DNA of 64,000 bases from positions 62,001 to 126,000 of the forward strand of contig JARKIF010000085.1 of the NCBI GenBank assembly GCA_029378245.1, written 5' to 3'. The position numbers were made by a program, and so were the translations under genes. Positions 54,281-64,000 of this stretch are shown one piece after another (the stretch's first letter is position 1; every line of letters starts with the position of its first letter). The stretch comes from Roridomyces roridus. Lineage: Eukaryota; Basidiomycota; Agaricomycetes; Agaricales; Mycenaceae. A model generated the notes under the pieces. It saw only the letters and a program-made list of their open reading frames with translations. It was not told the origin of the DNA and ran no database searches.

Positions 54281-55411
54281 TTAGTGCTTTGCCAGCAATG
54301 CCTCCATCTCGGGCTTCACGCTCTCCAACAAATATTTAGTTCCTTTGGTGGGCTTCCACCCGATAGACAACGAATGCGAAGCTCGGCACCGCACGTTGGC
54401 CCCGAGGAGCGTGGAGCCGCCAAAATACTTATCCAGCTCTGCCTGGGAGAACGTCGTCGGTTCAGAGTCTTCGGACTTGCCGAGCGCAACAAGGGCTTCG
54501 CCCACGGCTTTGGTGAGGTCGTAGAACGAGTGCTCGTCGTTGACGCCAAAGTAATAGCCATTCACGCCGTGTCCAGTGCTAGGGGTAGAAGTGATGGAGT
54601 CGTAGAGGGCAATGTAGAGGTCCGCAACTTAAATTTCTCGTTAAAAGGAACTGTGAGCGGAGAAAGGAAGAGGACGCACGCTCGTGAACTTCAACATTGG
54701 GCCACAAGTTCTTTCCTTCGCCGACCATACCCGCGCGTCCTCGGGCGATAGAAACTTTGATGAGCCCCGGGAAAACCTGCGAATGCGGGTTCTGGAGACC
54801 CTTTTCGACGAACTGACCCGTGGCGATACCGTATACCATGGTTGGGATAACGATGTATGTTTTCGTATACCCCGCCGCGTCACCTGCTACGATAGCCAGG
54901 TCCACGTTGCGATGCATTCGGGTCGGCGGGAGGGCGGCGATTTGGTCTGCGTCCGAGTCGTTGTAGATCGTTGCTTTGGCATGCATGCCTTTGGCGTCAT
55001 CAATGAAGAGACCAGCCCCGGACTCATATATAGCTGAGGACACAGGAAAGAGGGGAGAGTTGAATATGTACTTACCGTGTGGATGAAGATGGGTGGAGCA
55101 CCCGTCGTCGCATACCGCTGCTTCAGTCCGGCTAGCGTCGCCTCGGTGGCAACAAGGTCATCAGCATCAGCGACGCCGACTACAATGTCTGCTTCACTGG
55201 CAAGCTTTGTGACGAGCTGGATGTCGTTGAGCGAACCCACGACGGCTGTGACGCCTGGGATTTCGTTGAATTTGGCCGCCTTGTTGGGATCGCGGACGAG
55301 TAGGGTAAAGTGAAAGCTGGCGGCGTTGGGGTGCCCGAGGAAGCGAGCCAGGACCGTGCCACCAATATATCCAGTCGCGCCAGTGAGGAAAAATTGCGTC
55401 TTGGAAGACAT
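54281..55411 (-). CDS. NAD(P)-binding Rossmann-fold protein, NmrA/epimerase-like (copy A)
   Basis: It has the same structure as copy B: ATG 55411 (MSSKTQFFLTGATGYIGGTV), exon 2 from SGAGLFIDDAKGMH, exon 3 LADLYIALYDSITSTPSTGH to LLAKH and TAA 54281. The first intron keeps its place (after IFIHT) but is longer and ends TATATATGAG. The GxxGxxG motif, LVRDPNKAAKF and GYYFGVNDEHSFYDLTKAVG are present. About 170 bp separate it from copy B. Its upstream region is shared, divergently, with the sphingomyelinase gene at 56070, and a piece of this promoter was duplicated to 51191-51599. Confidence 0.8.
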
Positions 55412-56069
55412 TTCTTGTTCTTGTGTAGATTGCGATGTTGAAAACAGATTTTATAGGACAAGGTCATGAATAAGCAGCAGTCAATTCCCGATACCAGTGG
55501 CAATTGAAGCCAATGGTGAAAGCAGAATGTGCGTATTAATATGGCGGGCGGGTTGGTAACCGGCCGAAGTTGGACAACCTTGATGACGAATCCCAGTGAC
55601 TTCTTGAATCCAGCATCAAACGACCCAAGGTCGGTGAGAAAACAACGTTGTGTCCAGGCTTGAAGAGGCTGCCCGAAAAAACAAGTTGGTGAGTCAAAAC
55701 GGAGCGAATTCGAATGCACTTCTAGCAACGTGCAAAGTTCGAGCCACAATGGTGCTGGGATCATGGTTGGGTTTCAAAGACAGCAGCTGAGATGGACGAC
55801 AGGGATCAGATGATGGTGGTACAAGATCAAGATGCATTTCAGACTCCGACAATCATGATGGCAATGTTGAATGGTTGAGAAGTCGGGAAAAGTGGCCGAA
55901 ACGCGTCCCAGTCGGAGTCTGCAATTTCCAGAGTTGGACAGCATACGCAAACGGGAATAAGCCGAATAAAGGAACGGGCGCATCTTCTGTCACCTTCCCC
56001 ATTCAGTCTTTCAAACACCCAAAATAGCCTGCTACTCTTTTTCTCCCCGACCGTCACCATCGGAGGCCA

Positions 56070-58835
56070 ATGCACCTCATCGCGCATCTCATTCTACTCC
56101 TCCCCTCTGCCCTCGCTCTCAACCCAGAAACCATCGTCAATGCGCTGAAGAACGCGGTCGATTGTGATTCTTGCCACGCGTTGTTAAGCCCTCTCAAAGG
56201 GCTGGCAGAGCTCGGCGACGCGGCGTTCGTGAAAACGTTAACTTCAGCGTGTACAGTGTTCAAGGTGCGTCAAATCTCCAAGTACCTCGTCTCATTCTCA
56301 AGGTATAGTAGCTTGAAGACGACGACGTATGCGTTGGTGCTATCGGCGAGCAGGGCCCCATCCTCGCGCACGCGCTACGCAACATTTCCCCGTTGGGGAG
56401 CACCGCTACTAAGCTGTGCGAAGGGACATTCGGTCTCTGTCAACCGCCGCCCGTGAACGAGTGGTCTGTCCCGTTCCCACCTCCCCCGGTCTCCTCGGAC
56501 TCCGAGTCCATTCCGACTACGGAACGCGTCAAATCCAGTGGCAAAACGCCTTTTCAAGTGGTTCATTTTAGCGATGTGCATATTGATCGTGAATACGTGG
56601 TACTTGGCTCATCCTGGGTGTCAATGGCCTTTTTTCGCTGACTAGGTGTATATTCGCAGCCGGGTTCGGACGCGAACTGCAAGAAACCCATCTGCTGCCG
56701 CAATTTCGCAGACGAACAGATGCCGCCCAGCGAGCCCGCAGGTCCGTTTGGGAATCGTAACTGCGACAGTCCGGGTGAGTTCAAGGTTTATTTTTTGTTC
56801 TTTTTTAATACCCGTGACAGCTGGCTTGGCGAAATCAATGCTCGAACAAATTGCTGGGCACCATACGTGGAGTATATTCACGGGCGACGTCGTTGAAGGT
56901 TTGAAATTCTTCCTTCGTTTACTTTTTCGATTAACAGGAGTTATGTAGCTGCTGTATGGATCGTCAACAAAAGGTCGAGCTCTTCAACATTGTTCATTCA
57001 ATAATTGACGACGAAACAGCGAAGTAACAAACGACGTCACCATCTTCAACAGCGAGCTGTCTGCTGCGTTGAATGCTCCAGTGTTTCCTGCCATCGGTAT
57101 GTCCTCGTTCAGATTTCAACCATCTAAATATAACAGATGCCAGGAAATCAGTCAGTTCGAAGTTGTTTGACTTTCCGCATGTTGAGTTTTGACTTTTTGA
57201 ACGCAGCGACGCGGCACCTGTGAATAATTTTCCCCGGGATGCAACGGTTTCCAGCCAGTTCGATGCCCAATGGGTGTTTGATTTGGAGGGCAAGGAGTGG
57301 GAGGTGAGTGGTTCAGAGTCCATTTCAAGTTGGTTTGAACGTGGAATACATAGCATTGGACGAATACGACTGCCAGCACGGAAGAGACGCACGAGTCTGG
57401 GAGCTATGCAGTCATCGTTTCTGGGACGCAGTTGAGGATCATTTCGGTGAATACCGTTTACTGGTATAAGCAAAAGTAGGTCTCGTCAATCGAGTTGAAC
57501 GCATATTCAACCTGTTCAGTTTTTGGGTGTACGACTCCAACACGCCCGAGCCGGATCCGAGAGGCATCTTTGCATTCATGGTGAGACAGCTTCAAGCGGC
57601 GGAAGACGCTGGTCAGAGGGTGTGGATTATTGGACATATGCCCCCGGGATGTCAGGATGCGTTGAGCGATCAGGTGGGTTTTCCTCCTTGAAAGTGCCAA
57701 TGGGATGCTGATATGAACGCAAGTCAAATTACTACGACCAAATCGTGCAAAGGTACAAGGATGTGATTGCGGGCCAGTTTTTTGGGCACACGCATTATGT
57801 AAATACTTCTTTTTCTTTGGCTTCAGTTTGCTGACCGAATCTAGGATGAATTCGAAATCGCCTACTCGGACTACAAGGATCGGAGCGAGAATACGGCAGT
57901 GGGTGTTGCGTGGATTGCGCCGGCTTTGACGCCGAGAAGTGAGTCCTTCGTTGAGCAAACGAATATTATTTACCACCTTGAACAGGTGGCAACCCAGCAT
58001 TCAAGGTATACGACGTCGATCCCGACACGTACGAAATTATGGACGCCAAAGTTTACATGAGTGAGTGTTTTGACTTGAAGACGAATTAAGTTTAACTTTG
58101 GTTCAAGCCGATTTGAAGAGTCCGGTGTATCAGGTTAAACGTGAGTCAGGTGCCGATTTGTGACCAGCGATGAAACCTTTCTTGAAGCCGAGTGGCAGCT
58201 CTTGTATAGTGCGCGCGAGGAATATGGTCCGCTCGTTGACCTGGCTCCCGGCTCGCCGTTGGATGCGGGCTTCTGGCATCGAGTAACAGAGGCATTTGAG
58301 CGGAATGAGACGGCGTTTCAGAGGTGGAATGCGTTTATGACGAGGGAGGGGGATGTGCGGACGTGTACTGGAGAGTGTAAGAAGTTGGCAGTCTGCCAGA
58401 TGAGGGCGATGAGAGCGGAGGATAATTGTGTGGGTGTGCAGCTCTTTCTTGCAGGTTCAACTGACTTGTTTTGCAGCATATTGCAAGGCCCACGAGTACG
58501 TTTGGTGATACGGAGCGAGACGACCTGGCGCAGGCGGTGTTGAGCTCGAGTCCGAATAAATCGGGCCATCGTAGGGACGTTAATCAATGCGAAGGTGCGT
58601 TTTGGTTGGCTTCTGGTGCTGGTGTTGGTGCTAAATCTTGGAAGGCGCTGGCATCGGGCATATACTTTCAAAGTTGTCGTACAAGATGTCGGTTGGACAT
58701 GTGAGTTGTTCGGTCTGTAAAGGCTTGCCGTGGCTGATTGGATTCCAGGCCAAGGACGAGGTGACGAAGACGTTCAAAGGGAGGCTGGACGATATTTTTG
58801 CCAGTCATCACCAGAGGGAAAAGGCTGATCTCTGA
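56070..58835 (+). CDS. Acid sphingomyelinase-like phosphodiesterase (saposin B domain plus metallophosphoesterase)
   Basis: This multi-exon gene starts at ATG 56070 with a signal peptide (MHLIAHLILLLPSALA). A saposin-B-like domain follows (CDSCHALLSPLKGL, CTVFK, VCVGAIGEQGPILAHALRNI, LCEGTFGLC). The calcineurin-like catalytic domain contains the metal-binding motifs VVHFSDVHID, FTGDVVE, GNHD (built from a 7-nt microexon at 57144-57150), WIIGHMPPG and GQFFGHTHYDEF. Cys pairs CCRNF and CTGECKKLAVCQMRA match the family. The C-terminal exon ends at about 58835 (FKGRLDDIFASHHQREKADL). The enzyme should hydrolyse sphingomyelin-like or other phosphodiester lipids in the secretory pathway or outside the cell. 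All catalytic motifs are present; some distal splice sites are tentative. Confidence 0.85.
57144..57150 (+). other. 7-nt microexon in the sphingomyelinase-like gene
   Basis: CCTGCCATCG is followed by a 47-nt intron (57097-57143, GTATGT..CCAG), then GAAATCA, then a 56-nt intron (57151-57206, GTCAGT..GCAG) and CGACGCGGCACC. Only this arrangement yields IGNHDAAPVNN with the essential GNHD motif; skipping the seven bases loses it and shifts the frame. Confidence 0.7.
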
Positions 58836-59153
58836 GATAGCCAGTCGCTGGAATATCGGGTACTCTAAGTTTGAATTTGAATGCGCCATTCTTCGGGCCG
58901 ATGTACCGTTTTTTGCAACAGATCTTTGAGCGCTTTGAACGAGTCAGAGAAAAAAGCGGATTCTCACCTCTGACAGCTGCGGTGGATTTTGAAGAGGCCA
59001 GTGAAGAGGGCCACTGAGAGTTTAGCGGCAGTCAGTAATCGGCGGCACCGCATAACAGCCGATAGTGACTCAGCTGGGATATCTTGAAACCTTACATATG
59101 CCGCTCGCGAATCCAAATTTATTTTCCACCTTCTTTTATCCGGTACCACCAGG
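58836..59153. other. Intergenic stretch before the ABC transporter
   Basis: No gene, TATA box or repeat is recognised; it serves as the promoter region of the downstream gene. Confidence 0.4.
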
Positions 59154-62100
59154 ATGCCGCTGTACCAGCTGGAGATTGCTGTGGCCCTCGCAGTTTCCGC
59201 CGTTGGCAGCAGCGTATTTCTCTACCTAAACAGACCTACCGAAGGCAAAATCCAGCTGCCTCTGCACACTGAGCACAATGACTTGCAGGTGGACCCATTC
59301 GACGTAACGAAACCGGAGGACATCACTGACGGCTATCCTATCGACGGAGAGGCATTTTGGGCCAAGGTACGCCTCAGTAACTTCGGATGGTGGCATGCTG
59401 ACTGTGGAATAGACAAGGCGGAGGAAACTGTTCCTCTCTGTTTTGTTGGCTGCAGTCGTTGCGCTCCAGACCTGCACCCTTACACTGACTCTGTTGGATG
59501 GCGAGGATGGCCCCCGGGTGTTGGCCACGTATGCTCTGCATCTTGCCTTTGCTCTCTATGTCTTCGCGGTAGCCGCTTTCGCTATAAATCGCAACGATGT
59601 ACAGACGCAGTCCGAGTCTATATGGCATCTGGCTGCGCTGACGGCCCTACCCGCCTTTTGCATGGCCTTCACCGCGATTCTCCCGAACGACGCGGTCATC
59701 GTCGCGTCGTTTACAGAGACGATCCAACGACTGTGGTACGCCGTGCTGGCTCTCTACATTGTCGCATGTGTCGTGGCGTGGACAACACCGCTGGGACCAC
59801 CGCTGCACTACCCTCCCGCCGCCATCTACTCTCCGAAAACCGTCGCAGCAGTGACCAACATGGACGAGGAGAACGTAACAGGCGTGGTCGGCGCGTCGCC
59901 TTGGGACGTCCTTTTCTTTTCATACACCACAAAAGTCGTCATGCTCGGCAACACCGCTGTCAGCCTCGAAATCGGCGACCTTCCCATCGTCCCTGCCACG
60001 ATGCGCTCGACCTTCAACTATGCCTCGATGAAGGCTGCCATGCGCCGCATTAAATTGCGTTTCGGATCGTGGAAACCCACCCCGGGGTCCGGAGCACACC
60101 TCGCGTACCGCCTTTTGCGCGTCAATATTAGTGCTCTGACCGCACAGTTTTTACTCGCGGGATCTGCGGCCATCCTGTTCTACGCGCCACCCTTCTTCCT
60201 GCGCATGCTCCTCGCGTACCTTGAGAGCGATCCCAACCGGGAGGACACGTCGTGGGGCTTGGTTTGGGTGTTTTCTCTGTTCAGCACCAATGTCATCTCG
60301 TACCTATGTGAGTCGCTGCAGCTAGTTCTCGCTTTCCGCTCACGATTGGCACAGTGACTGGGCAACTTTGGTCTCTGTCCACCACAACCCTTCAAGTCCG
60401 TATTCGCAATCAATTGAATACGATCCTGTTCGCCAAGACCCTCGTTCGCAAGGACGTCGCGTCCTCTGCACCGGCAAGCTCCAAGGACAAGGACGACGAC
60501 AAACCCGCGGCTGAAGAAAAGAAGGACGACGAGGATGATTTCTCTTCCAAAGCGCAGATCATGACGCTCATGACCACGGACGTGGATCGTGTCAGCGAGT
60601 TCGCGTGGCATCTGTTCACGCTTGTCGGTAAGTTTGTTTGCATCTTGTCCTGAAAACTGTTCTGAAAATTCGCTCAGACTCACCCATCGAGATTGTCGTG
60701 GGCTCCATCTTCCTGTATAAGCTGCTGGGCGTATCTTCCCTCATCGGTCTGGCGGTTACGTGTCTCTTCCTTCCCATGAATCATTTTGCCGGCAAGGTCG
60801 TCGTTGGTGCTCAGGACAACCTCATGAAGGCTCGTGATGAACGAGTTGCGTTGATGAACGAGGTCGGTGGTCCTATCTTCCTCCGAACGCCGCTGATCTC
60901 CAATAGATTCTGGGTGGAATCCGCATGCTCAAGGTGCCTCCGCCCTCTGTGCCAATCGAATCGTACTAACGCCGCTCTCCAGTTCATGGCTTGGGAGCGC
61001 AGCTTCGAAGCCCGCGTCATGAAAATTCGTGCCAAGGAGCTCCGCTACCAACAGCTCAACTACACTATTGAGGTACTACTCCACTTTCTTTGGCTTTTCT
61101 GGCTAACGGAAATGACGCACAGGTTCTGTGGAATGCCATCTGGAACGGGTCGCCCATGATCGTTACATTGGTTGCCTTTTACCATTTCGCGGTATTCCGC
61201 GGGGAGGCGCTCACCCCGTCCATTGCCTTTACTTCGGTCAGATTTCACTTCTCTAATCAGCTTCTTTCACTGACCTTTCGAGCTAGATTATCGGCAAGTG
61301 GTCATCGGCTATCCTCGAGCAATGTGCTGACTTGATTTACAGTCTTCAATGAGATGAAGTTCGCTCTGTAAGTGGTCTGCTACTCGATGGGATTGATACT
61401 TATGTAAACCAGCAATGCCCTTCCCGAGACGTTGATCAATATGCTTCAAGTAAGCCTACCTTTGCCTGCCTTCTTCCTCCACTCATCACCACGCAGTCGT
61501 TGGTTTCCCTCCGCCGTATCGAGAAGGTCCGATTTCCCACCTCACCCGATCAACGTATTAATCGTACGACAAAAGTATCTCGGCACTGCGGAAGTGTCTC
61601 CTGTTCCTCCCTTGGACCAGCAGTCTCACACCATCGCCTTCCAATCTTGCACGGTCACGTGGCCGCAAGACCGTAAAGCCGCTAGTTCTACACCCTCTGC
61701 CGTGCCCTCGGCTGCATCCACCCCGCGCCACAAGTTTATCCTGGTGGATATGAACCTCAAGTTCCCTCAAGGAGAGCTCTCGCTCGTGTGCGGAAAGCTG
61801 GGAAGTGGGAAGACGCTGTTGCTGCTTGGTGCGTGCCTACACTCTCTTGAGTATCGTTTCTGATGCATTTCTTAGCTCTTCTTGGTGAGGCGGATGTTCT
61901 TACGGGCCAGATGCTTTGCCCGCGGTCGCCGCCTGATGCGTTGGCGTCGTTTGCGGAAGCAGAGATGAACAAGGAGAATTGGGTCGTGCAGGGCATGTGC
62001 GCGTACGTTCCACAGGTCAGGTCATTCTACCTGCTTTCTAGTTTTCTCTGCTCATATCGTACTTAACAGGCCGCGTGGCTCCGCAATGCTTCTATCAAGG

Positions 62101-64000
62101 GTAAGTCGCAAGCCACGTCACGTGATACATTGACTGACCGGTGTATTTGACAGACAACATTCTCTTCAACTTGCCGTATGACGAAGAACGGTACAAGCTT
62201 ACCTTGGAGGTCTGTGCTCTCATCAGCGACCTCGAGATTTTGGAGGACGGGGACGAGGCGGAGATCGGCGAGCGCGGGGTGAGTTTCATTCTTTTGTACT
62301 GTGTCAGTGCTAATCGTGTCTTTCAGGTCAATCTAAGCGGGGGCCAGAAGGCAAGAGGTCAGATTCATGTTCTTGGGTCGTATTCTCTCATGTACTTACA
62401 ATTCTCTCAGTATCCCTTGCTCGGGCTGTTTGTCAGTACACATTCTCTGTTTCTCTTAAATAGCTGACCTTATCTATAGACTCTCGCGCTTCCATCCTCT
62501 TACTGGATGACGTGCTCTCTGCCGGTACGAGACCTTTGTCGCCGTTGTCATCCTTGCATTGATCGCTGTTTCTCAGTCGACGCTCATACCGCCCACCATC
62601 TCTACCACAGCTGCCTTCGTGGCGAGCTGATGCGAGGACGGACAGTCATCCTGGTCTCGCACCACGTGCAGCTATGTGCACCCGGCGCAGCCTACGTTGT
62701 GGCCCTCGACAATGGGCGCGTGCAATTCCAGGGCGGCCGCGAGGAGTTCCGGAGCTCTGGTGTCATGGCAGGTCTGGTGCAGTCGACAACAGCCAACGAG
62801 GAAGAGCAGACCGACGCTGCTCTCGAGACCGTTCCCGGCGACAAGAGTTCTGAGGTTTCGGAATCGACGGTAGCTCCCTCTCAGCCCGCCAAGGAGAAAG
62901 CTCCGCCTCGCAAGCTTATTGAGGAGGAAGCGCGCGCGATCGGGCGTGTTGCCAAGGACGTGTGGCTGACTTACATCAAGGCCTGCGGCGGAGCGGCCTT
63001 CTGGGCGCTCTTTATCTTCATTTTCGTGGCTGCGGCAGTGGGACCCGTCCTTGAAAATGGCTGGCTCAGCTACTGGTCTCGCGGAGACTCAAACAAGGAC
63101 GCCACCTACTACATCTCGATCTACGCTGTCGTACGTTCTTTATCGCCATTCTAGTAAGGGTTTTCTAATGGTATCTTGCAGCTCACGACTACCGGTTCGT
63201 AGTGTTCGTATGTGATGGTTCCTTAGTTGAACTCTTTCTAGGTTTGATCCTGACCACACTGCGGTGGTTTGTTCTCTGTGAATCACGTCGGCCATGTCTT
63301 TGATCAGTTCACTAAACGTCTTTGCAGATCGAGGATCAATCCATGCTTCTGGTGTTCTGTACAAACGTATAACAGCCCTTGTCATATTTCATTCCGTCTC
63401 TAACTCTTCCTAGGGCTCCTGGAAACGGTATTGTTTGCCAAGATCCGCTTCCACGACACCGTTTCAAGAGGACGCGTATTGAATCGATTCGGGAAGGATT
63501 TCGAGGGTACGTATCTCATTCTCGGACTTATCTACGACGTTGACCCTCGCTGCGTTCAGGAATTGACAGCAACCTTCCGGATAACTTTGGACGGAGTGTG
63601 ATGTATTTCATTTCGTCAATTGTATGTCTTTCTCCCTACTTATCTGCCGACCTCACTCTCAACTTGACGTAGACGACTATCATCACTATCAGCTTTGTCG
63701 GAGGTGTACCGTTCATCATTGCTTCGGTCCTCACCGGAATCTTCTACTACAGCGGTACGTGCCGTCTACTGAGGCGTTCAAATCACTGATGGTTTCCTAG
63801 TTGCCAAGGTTCGTCGGGGCGAGTAACTTTTGTCAGGGTCCTGACTCTGCTCCAGGTGTATGGCCAAACCTCGCGGGATATGAGGCGTCTTGGTATGGTT
63901 GACCTTTGGTGCAAATCCCTGCTTACATAATATTACAGATTCAGTCGTAAGTGTCGGCCTTGAATGTTGATGCATTGCTTCATGACCCAAAAGACACGGT
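59154..64000 (+). CDS. ABCC/MRP-type ABC transporter (5' part; runs off the window)
   Basis: It starts at ATG 59154 ([20 protein letters not shown]) and contains many short introns. N-terminal hydrophobic helices ([38 protein letters not shown]) suggest an MRP-like extra membrane domain. It is followed by [20 protein letters not shown], the first transmembrane domain ([20 protein letters not shown]) and a Lys/Asp-rich cytosolic insert ([20 protein letters not shown]). NBD1 shows Walker [13 protein letters not shown], signature [10 protein letters not shown], Walker [13 protein letters not shown], and the switch His in [10 protein letters not shown] second transmembrane domain begins with [16 protein letters not shown] and is still open at the right edge. 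Such pumps export conjugates or drugs from the cell or into the vacuole. No defect is seen, but the second nucleotide-binding domain lies outside. Confidence 0.9.

Overview
The window is nuclear DNA of a filamentous basidiomycete, most likely an Agaricomycete (mushroom-forming fungus). Host genes carry many short spliceosomal introns (typically 45-60 nt, GT..AG, often with a CTAAC/CTCAT-like branch site). The gene content is typical of that group: a laccase, a GH79 beta-glucuronidase, a GPI-anchored chitin deacetylase, a DUF6534-type membrane protein and a Tnp2-type transposase. No CRISPR array, rRNA or convincing tRNA was seen.

Layout. 1-5.2 kb: tail of a WD40 gene with a C-terminal membrane anchor, then an apparently intact Tnp2/CACTA-like transposase. 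5.2-9.6 kb: one hypothetical gene and a CpG-poor, 1.56-kb terminal-inverted-repeat (TIR) element inserted at TA. 9.6-16.2 kb: a complete 6.65-kb chromodomain Ty3/Gypsy retrotransposon on the minus strand ('Gypsy-1'; LTRs differ at one base, TSD CGCAG). 17.4-31.9 kb: a gene-dense host block. It holds a 264-bp MITE in front of a GH79 gene with two ricin-B lectin domains, then a miniature PAH-domain protein, a TMEM135-like protein, a laccase (minus), a DUF6534-like membrane protein, a WW-domain protein and a chitin deacetylase.

32.4-49.3 kb: a 16.9-kb Ty3/Gypsy element ('Gypsy-2'; TSD GATAT) on the plus strand. Its pol is split by a 3.1-kb insertion that itself holds a CpG-poor TIR element and a solo LTR of the Gypsy-1 family. 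Its 3' region carries a gene on the opposite strand encoding a coiled-coil, Zn2Cys6-type protein, which is itself split by a 4.6-kb insertion. Both insertions are flanked by target duplications whose removal restores the interrupted reading frames exactly. 49.8-64 kb: a protein with a duplicated domain; a cluster of NAD(P)-binding Rossmann-fold (NmrA/epimerase-like) genes with two intact copies and one chimeric pseudogene; an acid-sphingomyelinase-like phosphodiesterase with a 7-nt microexon; and the first part of an ABCC-type ABC transporter that runs off the window.

Most unusual points. (1) Gypsy-2 carries an antisense, intron-containing zinc-cluster gene, while its LTRs hold tandem CTCCGG units and inverted CGG/CCG sites of the kind Zn2Cys6 proteins usually bind; this suggests a self-encoded regulatory circuit (inference). 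(2) Both retrotransposons show the same expression logic: a -1 slippery heptamer immediately before the gag stop, and a primer-binding site complementary to the predicted 5' end of their own transcript (Tf1/sushi-like self-priming). (3) A 7-nt microexon supplies part of the GNH metal-binding motif of the sphingomyelinase.
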